DNA from: Paenibacillus lentus
GTDB lineage: Bacteria > Bacillota > Bacilli > Paenibacillales > Paenibacillaceae
Length of the DNA stretch: 64,000 bases
NCBI RefSeq assembly: GCF_003931855.1
Contig: NZ_CP034248.1
Location: 3,720,001-3,784,000 of the forward strand
Reading direction: 5' to 3'
The position numbers and the translations under genes are program-made. Under the pieces are notes generated by a model. The model made no database searches, was not told where the DNA came from, and was given only the letters and a program-made list of their open reading frames with translations. This document shows positions 1 through 9,827 of the stretch, one piece after another. Every line of letters starts with the position of its first letter. Positions within the stretch are counted from its first letter, which is position 1.

Positions 1-1681
1 TTAGCATTCCGATATTATTTCCTGCAGCAAAACCTTCATTTTCAGATAATAGTATTGTTTTGACATGAGGGTCGGTTAGCTTCAGCAAGTGCTGTGGCGT
101 CTCGTCCGTTGAAGCATTGTCCACGAAGATGACCTCAAGTCGGGGATATACGGTATGCTGCAGCAGGCTATTCAAGCAGCGCTCCGTGAATTCCCAATTA
201 TTGTGCGTAACGATTATAATGCTAATTTTTGGATAGAGCATCGTAAAGATAATTGCGTGAAACTCCTTGTAGCGGTGCTCCCAAGTATTTTCAGCTGCAA
301 ACTGCCGACGCTCCTCTATGATGCTGGACTGCCCTTGATCCTTCTCTTGCAGTGCGCTCACGATCGCTGCTTCAAACTCCTTTACTCCGTTTGCAAGTGA
401 AACATATTGTTCCATAGAAGCAAGCTCAGGCAATGGCGTAGATACAACGGGTTTACCTGCAGCCAGGTATTCATAGACTTTTACCGGATTTGTGGCCAGC
501 GTAAGAGGCTTGATCAAAAATGGAATTAAGCAAACATCAAAAGCGTGGAGATATGCAGGCAGCTCATGGTAAACCTTTTCCCCAAAAAGGTATACATTGT
601 TCAATGTTTCAAGTTTGGAGGTGTCACTATAGTACGTATCTCCAACCAGTACAAAATTCCACTCCGGATGGTCTCTTGCAAGCTCATACACTAATTCCAT
701 ATCAAACCAATCGGCAATGGCTCCGATATACCCGATGATCGGTTTCTTAACATTCGTTATATCGATAGGCGTATAGTTTGGTGTTACAGAAAAGTACTCG
801 AATTCTCCAGCATTTCGAATCAAATGAGCAGAAGGATTTAATTTTCGGGCTTTTTGATAAAGAACATCGGAAGAAGCAACCACAGCATCAGCGCGGTTCA
901 TTAAAGCAGGCTCCAGAGCCAGAAGCTCTTCGGATGTATTGGAAAAACCAGCATGCTCATCCATGCAATCATAGATAACTTTATTATCTTCAAGATCAAA
1001 TACAAGCATGGACCAGAAAGGAAGATCAACAATCGACGCAGTTTTCGCAATATTGAACTTTTGTTTCAAGGCATCAATCGACCATTTCATATACTGTTTA
1101 TCGAGCGGATGGTTGATTTTATCACGATATGCATTCAGGCTGTTATGCGAGCATAGTTTGACCAGCCAAACATTTTTTTCTGCTTCTTGAATCTGCAAAG
1201 CGGATTGGATATCCAAGAAGGAAGCGTCTGGATTACTGATCGGCATCGTTTCAATGGAAAAATAAAATACTCTATATCCATGCCGAGCAAACTGCTGACT
1301 GATATGCTGCGGTCGTTGCCATCTGTAATTCCAGTCAATAATCGGGAAACGAAACAAAACGATATTCTTAGGATCTAACGGGGATATTCTCGGCTCGACC
1401 TGAAAATCAGCAGTTGCTGCGTCAATAAGAGGCTCTTGATGTACAGTGCTTTGAGCCTGAATTGGTTCCGCGATTTGAATTTCCCTCTGATTCCCGCTAA
1501 TGACTTCCGTTGATTGGGACGGCAATGTAGACGCCGGTGAATTGATCGCGCTCTGATTTTGCTTGGCGCGAATTCTTTTGTTCTTAGTCGCCTCCCAATA
1601 TTTGATTCTTCTTAGCAAAGCTCTTTTTTGAAAATGGGCCTTTCGCTTTCCTTTGCTCCATGGGATGACGCTATTTAACAT
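1..1681 (-). CDS. Two-domain glycosyltransferase (GT4-like plus GT2), 3' end outside window
   Basis: Translating the minus strand from an ATG at 1681 (GGAGG nine bases upstream) gives an open frame that runs off the left edge, about 560 residues. The N-terminus is basic. A GT-B/group 1-like domain follows, with an early WQRPQH motif, a GYIGAIADWFD segment and the late PVKVYEYLAAGKPVV motif typical of nucleotide-sugar binding in GT4 enzymes. A second, GT-A domain begins near residue 470 with the pattern ISIIIVTHNNWEFTERCLNSL and VDNASTDETP, a GT2 family start. Such double enzymes decorate cell-surface polysaccharide or S-layer glycans; the acceptor is unknown. It lies 56 bp downstream of another GT2 gene on the same strand and is probably co-transcribed with it. 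The end of the GT2 domain is not visible. Confidence 0.85.
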   Translation of the reverse strand, partial: MLNSVIPWSKGKRKAHFQKRALLRRIKYWEATKNKRIRAKQNQSAINSPASTLPSQSTEVISGNQREIQIAEPIQAQSTVHQEPLIDAATADFQVEPRISPLDPKNIVLFRFPIIDWNYRWQRPQHISQQFARHGYRVFYFSIETMPISNPDASFLDIQSALQIQEAEKNVWLVKLCSHNSLNAYRDKINHPLDKQYMKWSIDALKQKFNIAKTASIVDLPFWSMLVFDLEDNKVIYDCMDEHAGFSNTSEELLALEPALMNRADAVVASSDVLYQKARKLNPSAHLIRNAGEFEYFSVTPNYTPIDITNVKKPIIGYIGAIADWFDMELVYELARDHPEWNFVLVGDTYYSDTSKLETLNNVYLFGEKVYHELPAYLHAFDVCLIPFLIKPLTLATNPVKVYEYLAAGKPVVSTPLPELASMEQYVSLANGVKEFEAAIVSALQEKDQGQSSIIEERRQFAAENTWEHRYKEFHAIIFTMLYPKISIIIVTHNNWEFTERCLNSLLQHTVYPRLEVIFVDNASTDETPQHLLKLTDPHVKTILLSENEGFAAGNNIGML

Positions 1682-1737
1682 TCTTAATAACCTCCGCTGC
1701 TCTCTCGTGTACACGCGGATCCACCTTTCTGCTCAAT

Positions 1738-2472
1738 CTATATTCCTAAATGATTGCGAATGATCCGGGGATGCTGTCCCGAGAATGGAGTCGTTCTGAT
1801 CTCATATTCTCCATGCCGAAACGACCAGTCAGGCTCGCCTTGATTATCATATAAGTTGACATCCCCACGGCGATTATCGTTGAATTTGAATCTCTTTCCA
1901 AAAGCATAATGGTAGTGATAAAGTGGAACATTAATAAGTTCGGATGGCAATGCCCAAATATCGCTATCCCGTGCTTTAAGCGTGCAGTGATGCTTTTGAT
2001 CCTGGTAACGTATGCCAATCCCATTGCGCCACATCCGGATGATATCGTTTGACCATCTCTCGTCATTGGGTGCATTGACGCGTACCGTCCTTAGATCCTT
2101 CCAGAAGTTGATGATCGGAAATCTCAATACATGAGCAGTTGTTTGGGCCAAAATGCCAGGCAATACAGCATCTAAAGAATCATCAAAGATTTCGTCGGCA
2201 TCAATATTGGCGATCCATCCACCTTGCGCTTGATCCACCATAAAATTCCTAACTTCGGATTCATTCCATTCGTCCGTATAAGCGGTGCCTTGCTTATTAC
2301 TAAACAAGCGAATATTGTGCTTACCCATATAAGATTTGATGATTGGAATGGAGTTATCTGTACTTCCCCCGTCTACGATGATAATCTCGTCTGCGAAGGA
2401 CGTTACTCTTTCCAAAAACAAACCCAAAAACGTCTCCTCATTTAACACTGGCGTAATTACCGTCAGGTTCAT
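1738..2472 (-). CDS. Family 2 glycosyltransferase
   Basis: A 244-residue GT-A fold enzyme of the short GT2 type. The N-terminus carries the nucleotide-binding pattern VITPVLNEE and IIIVDGGSTDNS, and the metal-binding acidic cluster IDADEIFDD is near residue 95. There is no signal peptide or membrane segment, so it should be cytosolic and use an activated sugar. It precedes the two-domain glycosyltransferase on the same strand and diverges from a third GT2 gene at 2673. The three together look like the edge of a glycan-building cluster. The donor and acceptor cannot be told from sequence. Confidence 0.88.
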   Translation of the reverse strand: MNLTVITPVLNEETFLGLFLERVTSFADEIIIVDGGSTDNSIPIIKSYMGKHNIRLFSNKQGTAYTDEWNESEVRNFMVDQAQGGWIANIDADEIFDDSLDAVLPGILAQTTAHVLRFPIINFWKDLRTVRVNAPNDERWSNDIIRMWRNGIGIRYQDQKHHCTLKARDSDIWALPSELINVPLYHYHYAFGKRFKFNDNRRGDVNLYDNQGEPDWSFRHGEYEIRTTPFSGQHPRIIRNHLGI

Positions 2473-2672
2473 TCGTCACCACACTCCAAATATCATATAA
2501 TTCACAGTCTATTCCCTAGGTATGAATAGGAACATCGGCATTTGCCCTTTTACTACGCAAAACAACAATTTCCCAAATTTGGTTGAATGCCTCATTCGCT
2601 TGATTGTTTGCGAGCATATGTTGAAGAGATATTGAACCTAAACAGATCGACAAACAGAAAGGGCGATATCTT

Positions 2673-3425
2673 GTGAAGACAGACCTCGTAATTGTGACCT
2701 ATAATTCCGTCTCATATATTCAGCGATGCCTCGAGGCCATTAGAACATATACACCACCAGGCTATACCATTATCGTTGTCGATAATGGAAGCACTGACGG
2801 TACGCTCGAGTACCTCCAGAGCTTCGGCAATATTGAACTCATCGAGAATGGCCAAAATAAAGGCTACGCAAGCGCGGTCAACCTTGGAATCAAGAACGGC
2901 ACCTCGGAAACAATCGTAATTATGAACCCCGACGTATTTGTAACGGAAAACTGGCTGCCGCCGTTAATGGACACACTTTGGAAAGAGGAACAGACAGCGA
3001 TTGTCGCACCCAAATTGATTAATAGCAGTAATCAATTAGTCGGTGTAGGAACAAATTGGGATTGGACATCTCCTTATTTTTTATGTCCGAATGAGCCGGG
3101 GATCTTGGAGGAAACAAGAGCATGCCTGGCGATTAACGGTGCTTGTTTTTTATTGAAAAGGCATTTACTTGATAAGCTTGGCTTATTGGATGAACACTAT
3201 TTTCATTATTTTGAGGAAACGGACTATTGCTTTAATGCGATTCATTGCGGTTACAATATCCTGTTCTGTCCAGACAGTACCATATATCATGAATACTACC
3301 CCAATCCCGCACGCGACGAGGCGATCAAACAATATTGGGTGCAAAGCGAAACCCATTTTAATCGAAAATGGAGCTATCAGGGTAACGGCATCGTGGCTAA
3401 AAACGTACAAAAAGAGGGCGGCTGA
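2673..3425 (+). CDS. Family 2 glycosyltransferase, rhamnosyltransferase-like
   Basis: A 250-residue GT2 enzyme. It starts at GTG, with AAAGGG about nine bases upstream. Visible motifs are LVIVTYNS at the N-terminus, VVDNGSTDGT, the donor-site MNPDV near residue 90, and the later FHYFEETDYCFN segment, which matches the E(T/D)D(Y/W)C acceptor-side motif of rhamnosyltransferase-like GT2 proteins. No membrane span is seen, so action at the inner face of the membrane is inferred. It is transcribed away from the other two glycosyltransferase genes across a 200-bp intergenic region and ends inside a strong terminator hairpin. Confidence 0.87.
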   Translation: MKTDLVIVTYNSVSYIQRCLEAIRTYTPPGYTIIVVDNGSTDGTLEYLQSFGNIELIENGQNKGYASAVNLGIKNGTSETIVIMNPDVFVTENWLPPLMDTLWKEEQTAIVAPKLINSSNQLVGVGTNWDWTSPYFLCPNEPGILEETRACLAINGACFLLKRHLLDKLGLLDEHYFHYFEETDYCFNAIHCGYNILFCPDSTIYHEYYPNPARDEAIKQYWVQSETHFNRKWSYQGNGIVAKNVQKEGG

Positions 3426-3450
3426 AAATGAATTCAGTCGCCCTCTCCTC
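3413..3450. terminator. Bidirectional terminator between convergent genes
   Basis: Arms at 3413-3426 and 3433-3446 pair over 14 positions with one G-T wobble around a 6-base loop. The left arm is preceded by A residues and the right is followed by a T-rich run. The hairpin overlaps the last codons of the GT2 gene and lies just past the stop of the convergent serine hydrolase. Confidence 0.8.
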
Positions 3451-3461
3451 TTTGTCTATCT

Positions 3462-5597
3462 TCATCGTCTTTGGTTATTCTTTGTATATGATTGCAAATC
3501 GATTTGGAATTTTGCCCCTTGATCGCCGGCAAACACAATTACACCGTTTCTCGGCAGATCTACGTCATTGCTGCCGCTGACTCGTTCAAAATGCACGCAT
3601 ACCCCATGCTCATTATAGACGGCAAACGAGCCATTGGCTGGTACTTGCACCTTCATTGTTTTGCCTGCCAATGCATCGGGGATTGAAAGCCATCTAGCGT
3701 GGCCATTCTCTTGAATCGTCAAATAAGATCTTGTTCCTTTATAGATCGGTTTGACAGCTTCCTCTCGGACGTACAATTTTCCGCCGATATCCAAATATTC
3801 CAATCCATTTTGGTTATAGAAATTATAATCCATCGTATCCCTTCCGTTAATCACCGGAATCTGAAGCTCGCTGACCGCCTTGTCTGCATCGATCATTTTG
3901 CGGTTCAGCAAATAATTCGGCGCTTCTGGCAGCGTCACCACCGTCTGGACAGGCATCATAACCAGATACATCACGGAAGAATACTTCTCATTGACCGCGA
4001 AGTATTTCTTACCTTCTCTCTTCTTCCAAGCTGCTTGTACCTCGGTCGGTAAAGAATGAGCCTCAAGCTTCTCGGCGGTATACTGCGATAAAGCTGTCTG
4101 CCCTAATCCTGGGAGCGCGGTATATTCCCTAAGCCATAAATATATTCGGCCGTTCTGTTCACGGACAAAACTTGCTTTGGCACTGCCATCCTCCTTCACA
4201 AAGGAGCCCCCCGCTGTATAAATGAACTTCTCGGGCGGATAATTCGGAATATTAAGAACAGATACCGTCAATTCTCCCTCTTCGGTTATATCCGCTTTGA
4301 TTAGGCCATTGGTCATTCCGTAAATCCCGGCGTACGCTACCACTTCCTTCGGCATGATCTTCTCGACCGGAATGCCGTGAGATTTCTCAGGCTTCAATTC
4401 AGTAATGATGCCTTTCTCTTGTAGCGCGCTAAGAAGTATCTCATTCGCCAGCACTTGATCTGTGATACTAGTTCCGCCGGATGAAAGCACAGCAGCGGCC
4501 ATATTATATTCAGGAAGCACCACGAGCGATGCATGATATAGAATCGTGTCTCCACCCTTGGACAGCGCCTGAATGCCATATTCGCTGAACGGGAACATGT
4601 TCACTGTATCCCAGCCGAGTCCGAAGCTGATCGCTGTATCAGCTTCCTTCGGCCACATTCCCCTTTTGTACTCTTCCTGCTGCATCGCTTCTGCCGACTT
4701 CTTACTGATCACCGTATCGACCTGTCCTGTAAAAATTTGCGAAAATTTGGCCAAATCCTCCGCGGTAGAATAGATGCCACCCGAACCGATGAGATTGACG
4801 GTTTCATTTGGCAGCTGCCCCGGATACGACGGGTAGTATAACGGAGCAGCCTGACTTGGCTCCACTTTATCCTGTGGTGTTCTCGTATACTTCATGTCTA
4901 GAGGCTTCGTAATGATGTTATGGATATAGTCCGTGAAGCTAAGTCCACTAACGCGCTCCACTAAAATTTCAGCTAACGTAAATCCGTCATTACAATACAC
5001 CGAGAATGCACCCGGATCGGATTTCAAGTTTTGCTCAGCAAGCTGCGCCAGTAACTGATCATGCGCGTACGTGTCAGGATCCTCGAACATGAACGCGTTG
5101 CCAAGCGCACCTCCTTGAAGTCCAGAGGAATGATTTAACAGCATTCGCGGTGTGATCTGCTTATAGCGGGAGTCTTTCATTTTAAAGTCTTTGATATAGT
5201 TGACGACAGGAGTGTCCAAGTCTACCTTGCCCTCTTCAACCAGCTTCATGACGGCAACCGCAGTAAACACTTTACTTGTAGATCCAATACTGTACAGAGT
5301 GCTCGCAGATACCTCATCCTTCCCTTTCCCCGAATCTTTACTTACCGCTCCAGAAATCACAATTTTCCCCTGATCGATCAGCGCATACTGAACGCTATTC
5401 GTATTATAAGACTCCACCAATAGCTGCGCTTTCTTCGATGCAGCCTCCGTAGTAACCTTATAGTCCTGGTTCAAATTCAGTTTGGATTCCTTGGAATCTC
5501 CATCCTCCCGAACGCTTTGCGCTGTCACGCCTCCAATCGGCATCAACAAGCTAATCGCGAGCATAATTAATAGGGTAATACGACCTTGTCTTTTCAT
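3462..5597 (-). CDS. Secreted serine hydrolase of the beta-lactamase/PBP4* family
   Basis: About 711 residues. The start at 5597 is preferred because GAGGGAGAG lies directly upstream; a TTG 15 bases earlier would put this RBS inside the gene. A hydrophobic signal peptide spans residues 6-28. The class C-type active site is clear: S-T-S-K at about 106-109 (nucleophile serine and general-base lysine) and the Y-C-N triad at about 201-203. The catalytic domain fills the first 380 residues or so. The remaining 330 residues form a long C-terminal extension with no membrane span, perhaps beta-rich. Relatives are D-aminopeptidases, esterases and penicillin-binding-like proteins acting on peptidoglycan or peptides outside the cell. 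The substrate is unknown. It is monocistronic, between terminators. Confidence 0.85.
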   Translation of the reverse strand: MKRQGRITLLIMLAISLLMPIGGVTAQSVREDGDSKESKLNLNQDYKVTTEAASKKAQLLVESYNTNSVQYALIDQGKIVISGAVSKDSGKGKDEVSASTLYSIGSTSKVFTAVAVMKLVEEGKVDLDTPVVNYIKDFKMKDSRYKQITPRMLLNHSSGLQGGALGNAFMFEDPDTYAHDQLLAQLAEQNLKSDPGAFSVYCNDGFTLAEILVERVSGLSFTDYIHNIITKPLDMKYTRTPQDKVEPSQAAPLYYPSYPGQLPNETVNLIGSGGIYSTAEDLAKFSQIFTGQVDTVISKKSAEAMQQEEYKRGMWPKEADTAISFGLGWDTVNMFPFSEYGIQALSKGGDTILYHASLVVLPEYNMAAAVLSSGGTSITDQVLANEILLSALQEKGIITELKPEKSHGIPVEKIMPKEVVAYAGIYGMTNGLIKADITEEGELTVSVLNIPNYPPEKFIYTAGGSFVKEDGSAKASFVREQNGRIYLWLREYTALPGLGQTALSQYTAEKLEAHSLPTEVQAAWKKREGKKYFAVNEKYSSVMYLVMMPVQTVVTLPEAPNYLLNRKMIDADKAVSELQIPVINGRDTMDYNFYNQNGLEYLDIGGKLYVREEAVKPIYKGTRSYLTIQENGHARWLSIPDALAGKTMKVQVPANGSFAVYNEHGVCVHFERVSGSNDVDLPRNGVIVFAGDQGAKFQIDLQSYTKNNQRR

Positions 5598-5831
5598 CTC
5601 TCTCCCTCTCAATCTTTGATATTATAGCTATTCATAGTTAATACGACGAGCGTACTTGTTTCGTTCAATGAACCAATATTAAAGTGCAGATTGTGTTATC
5701 CTACGGTCTGTCGATATGCTTCTATGTATGGATTCGTCAAACGCAAATATCCTAGCTGCGTAGGGACTTGGTTCCCTCGACGGTACTTTCATCCACGGAG
5801 TAGATGCGTGCTTGCAGTGGGACACGGAGAC

Positions 5832-5862
5832 AAAAAAAATCCGCATTTAATGCGGATTTTAC
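5832..5862 (-). terminator. Terminator of the ABC transporter gene
   Basis: A 12-bp inverted repeat (AAAATCCGCATT and its complement) with an A-run on the plus strand that becomes the U-run of the minus-strand transcript. It is 30 bp past the stop of the gene at 5893-7632. The stretch 5598-5831 holds no coding sequence that I can support and should carry the promoter of the serine hydrolase. Confidence 0.85.
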
Positions 5863-5892
5863 ATTTTAATGTTCTAATATGGTGTTTCATTA

Positions 5893-7632
5893 TTATAGAA
5901 CCCCGACTACGCTTTGAAACTGCGCTTGGTGCAAGCGGCTGTACGGGCCGCGAGCTGCGAGCAGCTCCTCATGCGTTCCCTGCTCGGCAATACCCTCCTC
6001 GTTAACGACGACGATGCGATCAGCATTTTTGATCGTTGCCAGCCTGTGAGCGATGACAAGCGTCGTCCGTCCTTGAGACAATTCCGCTAGCGATTGTTGA
6101 ATAACCTGCTCCGTCTCCGTATCCAGCGCCGAGGTGGCTTCATCCAGAATGAGGATCGGCGGATTTTTGAGGAACATTCGCGCGATCGCTAGGCGCTGCT
6201 TCTGTCCGCCCGACAGCTTCACGCCGCGTTCGCCGATGACCGTCTCCATGCCCTCAGGCTGGGAACGAATAAATTCATCCAGACGAGCCCGACGCGCCGC
6301 CTCCCAAATCTCCTCTTCCGATGCATTCAGCTTACCGTATAGTATATTTTCGCGAATAGTTCCCGCAAATAAATACACGTCCTGCTGGACGATCCCAATC
6401 TGATGGCGCAGCGACTGCATCTTGATGTCTCGAATGTCCACGCCATCAATCGTGATCGCGCCCGATTGAACTTCATAGAAACGCGGCAGAAGGCTGCACA
6501 ATGTTGTCTTGCCGGCACCAGATGGGCCAACAAAGGCCACCGTCTCGCCTTGACGAATCGTCAGGTTAATATTGCTCAATACAGACGAATCACTATCATA
6601 ACCGAAGGACACACCCTCATAGCGAATCTCCTTCTGCAGTTCACCTATCTCCACGGCATTCGGCCTGTCCGCAATATCTGGCTCCGTATCCAGCAACTCA
6701 ACATAGCGCTTGAAGCCGGCAAAGCCCTGCGGATAGCTCTCGATGATTGCATTGATTTTCTCAATCGGTCGGAAGAAGACATTCGTCAGCAGCAGAAAAC
6801 CGACAAATTCGCCATAAGATAATTGACCGCGAATCACGAACCATGTACCGCACACCATAACAAACAGTGTAACCAGGCGCATCATCATATAACTGATAGC
6901 TCCGTTCTTGGCGATCAGCTTATACGAGAACAATTTCGTCATCCGAAACCGTCCGTTATTCACAGCGAATCTTTCCTTCTCATACTCCTCGTTAGCAAAT
7001 GCCTGAACGACACGAATGCCGCCCACATTATCCTCAACTCGCGCATTAAAGTCCCCTACGTCGGTAAACAGCTGGTGAATCGCTTTAGTCATTTTGCCAT
7101 TAAAATACACCACGAGCCAAATAATGATCGGCACGACAACGAAGGTTAACACCGCCAGCTTCCAGTTAATGAATAGCATAAGTGTAAAAGAACCAGCTAA
7201 TGTCATGACCGCAATGAACAGATCTTCGGGTCCGTGGTGGGCCATTTCGCCGATCTGCATCATGTCGTTCGTCAACCTCGACATGAGATGCCCTGTCTTG
7301 GTGTTATCAAAGAACCGGAAGCTCAACTTCTGAATATGGTCAAACAGCTTCTTGCGCATATCCGTCTCGATATTTATCCCGAGCATATGTCCCCAGTAAT
7401 TGACGATATATAGTAATACCGTATTTAACAAATATAAAACCAATAACCCCAGCGATGCCCAAATGATTAGATTCCATTCTTCATTGGGCAGCAGATCATC
7501 CACAAACCGGTTTACGACTAAGGGGAAACCTAATTCCAGCAAACCAGCGATTAAGGCACAGCCGAAATCAAGCAGGAACAATCCCTTATAGGGCCGATAG
7601 TAAGCGAAAAAACGGCGGATCATCATACTCAT
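5893..7632 (-). CDS. ABC half-transporter, exporter fold (membrane plus ATPase domains)
   Basis: 579 residues. Six predicted membrane helices occupy residues 1-300 and a nucleotide-binding domain 335-570. The ATPase motifs are intact: Walker A GPSGAGKTT at 369-377, Q-loop VQQDVYLFAGT, signature LSGGQ at 473-477, Walker B with catalytic glutamate ILILDEAT at 494-500 and the H-loop AHRLAT. It should work as a homodimer. The family includes multidrug, lipid and siderophore transporters, so sequence alone does not give the substrate. A Fur-like box at 7735-7749 and the position just downstream of the siderophore-uptake island suggest an iron-related cargo, which is inference. The start ATG has only a distant GAGGGG; an alternative ATG lies six bases further in. 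Confidence 0.88.
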   Translation of the reverse strand: MSMMIRRFFAYYRPYKGLFLLDFGCALIAGLLELGFPLVVNRFVDDLLPNEEWNLIIWASLGLLVLYLLNTVLLYIVNYWGHMLGINIETDMRKKLFDHIQKLSFRFFDNTKTGHLMSRLTNDMMQIGEMAHHGPEDLFIAVMTLAGSFTLMLFINWKLAVLTFVVVPIIIWLVVYFNGKMTKAIHQLFTDVGDFNARVEDNVGGIRVVQAFANEEYEKERFAVNNGRFRMTKLFSYKLIAKNGAISYMMMRLVTLFVMVCGTWFVIRGQLSYGEFVGFLLLTNVFFRPIEKINAIIESYPQGFAGFKRYVELLDTEPDIADRPNAVEIGELQKEIRYEGVSFGYDSDSSVLSNINLTIRQGETVAFVGPSGAGKTTLCSLLPRFYEVQSGAITIDGVDIRDIKMQSLRHQIGIVQQDVYLFAGTIRENILYGKLNASEEEIWEAARRARLDEFIRSQPEGMETVIGERGVKLSGGQKQRLAIARMFLKNPPILILDEATSALDTETEQVIQQSLAELSQGRTTLVIAHRLATIKNADRIVVVNEEGIAEQGTHEELLAARGPYSRLHQAQFQSVVGVL

Positions 7633-7734
7633 TGACTTGAATTCAGCCCCTCTCTTGCATAAAACTCTCCTGTATGAAAAAAAAGCTATTCAACCGAAAT
7701 TGAACAAGCTTTCCAAATATCAACAGGAAAATAA

Positions 7735-7749
7735 TGATAATCGTTCTCA
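7735..7749 (-). promoter_or_regulatory. Fur box candidate upstream of the ABC transporter
   Basis: TGATAATCGTTCTCA matches the 7-1-7 Fur consensus TGATAAT-N-ATTATCA at 12 of 14 positions. A downstream AGAACAATTATTATT forms a loose inverted copy, so two Fur dimers could overlap here. It lies about 100 bp upstream of the ABC transporter start and 130 bp past the end of the esterase gene. Confidence 0.55.
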
Positions 7750-7878
7750 CTAGAACAATTATTATTGTAGCTCAAGCCGTTCGCAACTACAATACACATT
7801 AGTAAATCGTTTTTTGTTTACCCTCAGAACAATTTTCATAAAAGCTGTAAATTATACACCATGCTTGACGCGTGGCAT

Positions 7879-8742
7879 CTAGTCGTTTGTGGTCTGTACG
7901 AGTGCAAATCGAACTGCACGGCTGATCAAGGCGGGCAGCACCGAAATATGGCTCTCGCCAGCAAATTGGCAATATTCCACGTGGAGATCCTTCCGTTGAT
8001 TAGCAATCTGTGTCAACCATTCAGCCAGTCCCTTCGCATTCTCTACCATGCGGCTAGGATGCGACTGCTCCAGCTCCCCTGCCGTAATTAGCAGCTTCTG
8101 CCTTCTGGACTTGCTCGTAACATCCACCTGATCCTCCCCCTTCTCCAGCCGGGACACGAACCTATGCTCCGCTTCGGCCATAAAGGGTTTATTCCAATGA
8201 ATAGAGGGACTGCCTGCCACATAAGTCTGGAACATATCCGGATGATCAAACAGGGTTTGCAATACGAAAAGCCCCCCTAGCGAATGGCCTAATATGGCCT
8301 GTCTGCCGAGATCAATCGGAAATTTACGTTCGATCTCCGGCTTTAAGTCCTGCTCGATAAATGCGGTGAATTCATCGACACCCCCGAGTTCCGGCCATGG
8401 CTTGCCCTCTGGGCCTGAAATCAGCTGATCGGGCGGCGTTGGCATCGTGTAATCGTAATAACGCGAAGCATCGAACAGCGAATCGCTCGGATAACCGATA
8501 CCGATCACGACGGCGGGTGACACGCCGGTTTTCTTCTGAATTCGCGACTGAGCGCGTACGGCATCCACCATGGTGGCAAAAAGCGCGTTCCCGTCAAGCA
8601 AATAGATGATCGGATAACCTTCGGGAGGTGGAGCGTCCACGGGTTTGAACGCAAAAATACGATACTCGCGGTTCGCAGCTGTGGAGCGCATATCCCAATA
8701 CTGCGTATTCGGTAATGTAAAAGGTTGATTCATATATTCCAA
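7879..8742 (-). CDS. besA: Siderophore trilactone esterase, BesA/IroE-like
   Basis: 287 residues with the alpha/beta hydrolase fold. The nucleophile elbow GHSLGG places Ser154, and the catalytic histidine is likely H265 in GESHIS. The N-terminal YLLDGNALF and middle GYPSDSLFDASRYYDYTMP segments are typical of the Fes/IroE/BesA esterases, which cut the trilactone ring of ferric bacillibactin or enterobactin in the cytosol and release iron. There is no signal peptide, as expected for the Bacillus-type enzyme. The start is TTG with AGGAG ten bases upstream. It is the last gene of the feu-type cluster, 50 bp after the second permease. Confidence 0.85.
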   Translation of the reverse strand: MEYMNQPFTLPNTQYWDMRSTAANREYRIFAFKPVDAPPPEGYPIIYLLDGNALFATMVDAVRAQSRIQKKTGVSPAVVIGIGYPSDSLFDASRYYDYTMPTPPDQLISGPEGKPWPELGGVDEFTAFIEQDLKPEIERKFPIDLGRQAILGHSLGGLFVLQTLFDHPDMFQTYVAGSPSIHWNKPFMAEAEHRFVSRLEKGEDQVDVTSKSRRQKLLITAGELEQSHPSRMVENAKGLAEWLTQIANQRKDLHVEYCQFAGESHISVLPALISRAVRFALVQTTND

Positions 8743-8792
8743 CTTAACCTATCTCCTCTTCATTTTAATATCGTGACGACTGGCGCTATAAA

Positions 8793-9827
8793 TCACGCAC
8801 TGCTCCGACCTTTGGCTCTATAGAGCAGAAAGATAAAATACGGCACGCCAATGATCGCAATGACCACGCCTACCGGCAATTCGGACGGCGTAAAGACCGT
8901 CTTGCCGATATAATCCGCTAGCATTACCAGCAGTGCTCCCACGATGCCGCATACCGGGAGCATACGTCGATGGGCTTGGCCGACAAGTCTCCTTGCTATA
9001 TGCGGGGCCATAAGACCTACGAAGCCAATGCCACCCGATACGGCGACACAGGCACTTACGATGCCGATGCTGCTTAACAGCAGTAAGGCCTTTTCTTTTT
9101 CCGAAGCCACTCCGACACTAATGACACTATCTTCATCAAGCTGAAACAAATCAAGGGTATAGGCCTTCCTCACAACTATCGGAATAAGCAGCGCGAGCCA
9201 GGGGAGCATGGCGACGATGTATTTCCAGTTCGCGCTATAAATACTGCCCATATTCCAAACGGCCGCCATTTCAAAATCACCCGGATTCATTTTCAAAGTC
9301 AAATAGAGCGAAACCGCGCTTAAGCCCGAGGCGATAGCGATACCCGTAAGCAGCAGTCGCTGCGGCTCCAGCCTGCCATTCTTCCATGAGAACATATAGA
9401 TGAGTACGGCGGCCAGAAGCCCTCCCAACAGGCCAAAGATCGGCATCGCTAGAATTGAGAGCCAGCCGTCACTGCGAATCTTCCCTTGATAAAAGAAGAG
9501 AAAAATGACCATCGCCGCTCCTGCGCCGGAATTAATCCCCAAAATACCTGGATCGGCCAGTCCGTTGCGGGTAATGCTTTGAATTACGGCTCCGGCGACA
9601 CCCAGCCCTGCTCCGACGAGTAATCCGATGATGATCCGCGGCAGACGAAATTCGAAAATGACCAAATCATGCTCTGGCAGCGGATGGATACGAAGCAGCG
9701 TGCGGACCACATCCCGAATCCCTATATCAAAGGTGCCATTGGTCAGACTGATATAAATTGTAGCTAAAATCAGAGCAAGTCCGGCCAGAAGCACCCCTAA
9801 AAAACGTTGATTCGTTAATTTATTCAC
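8793..9827 (-). CDS. feuC: FecCD-family siderophore ABC permease (second subunit)
   Basis: About 344 residues with nine or ten membrane helices. It shows the FecCD hallmarks: RLPRIIIGLLVGAGLGVAGAVIQ near the N-terminus, GILGINSGA, and GGIGFVGLMAPHIARRLVG before the C-terminal helices, the loop that contacts the ATPase. I place the start at GTG 9827, because AAGGGGG lies nine bases before it; longer readings from 9836 (ATG) or 9878 would bury that site. It overlaps the preceding permease by a few bases. Together they form the channel of a FeuABC-type importer. No dedicated ATPase gene is in the cluster; in Bacillus the shared ATPase YusV serves this role, which is inference here. Confidence 0.9.
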   Translation of the reverse strand: MNKLTNQRFLGVLLAGLALILATIYISLTNGTFDIGIRDVVRTLLRIHPLPEHDLVIFEFRLPRIIIGLLVGAGLGVAGAVIQSITRNGLADPGILGINSGAGAAMVIFLFFYQGKIRSDGWLSILAMPIFGLLGGLLAAVLIYMFSWKNGRLEPQRLLLTGIAIASGLSAVSLYLTLKMNPGDFEMAAVWNMGSIYSANWKYIVAMLPWLALLIPIVVRKAYTLDLFQLDEDSVISVGVASEKEKALLLLSSIGIVSACVAVSGGIGFVGLMAPHIARRLVGQAHRRMLPVCGIVGALLVMLADYIGKTVFTPSELPVGVVIAIIGVPYFIFLLYRAKGRSSA

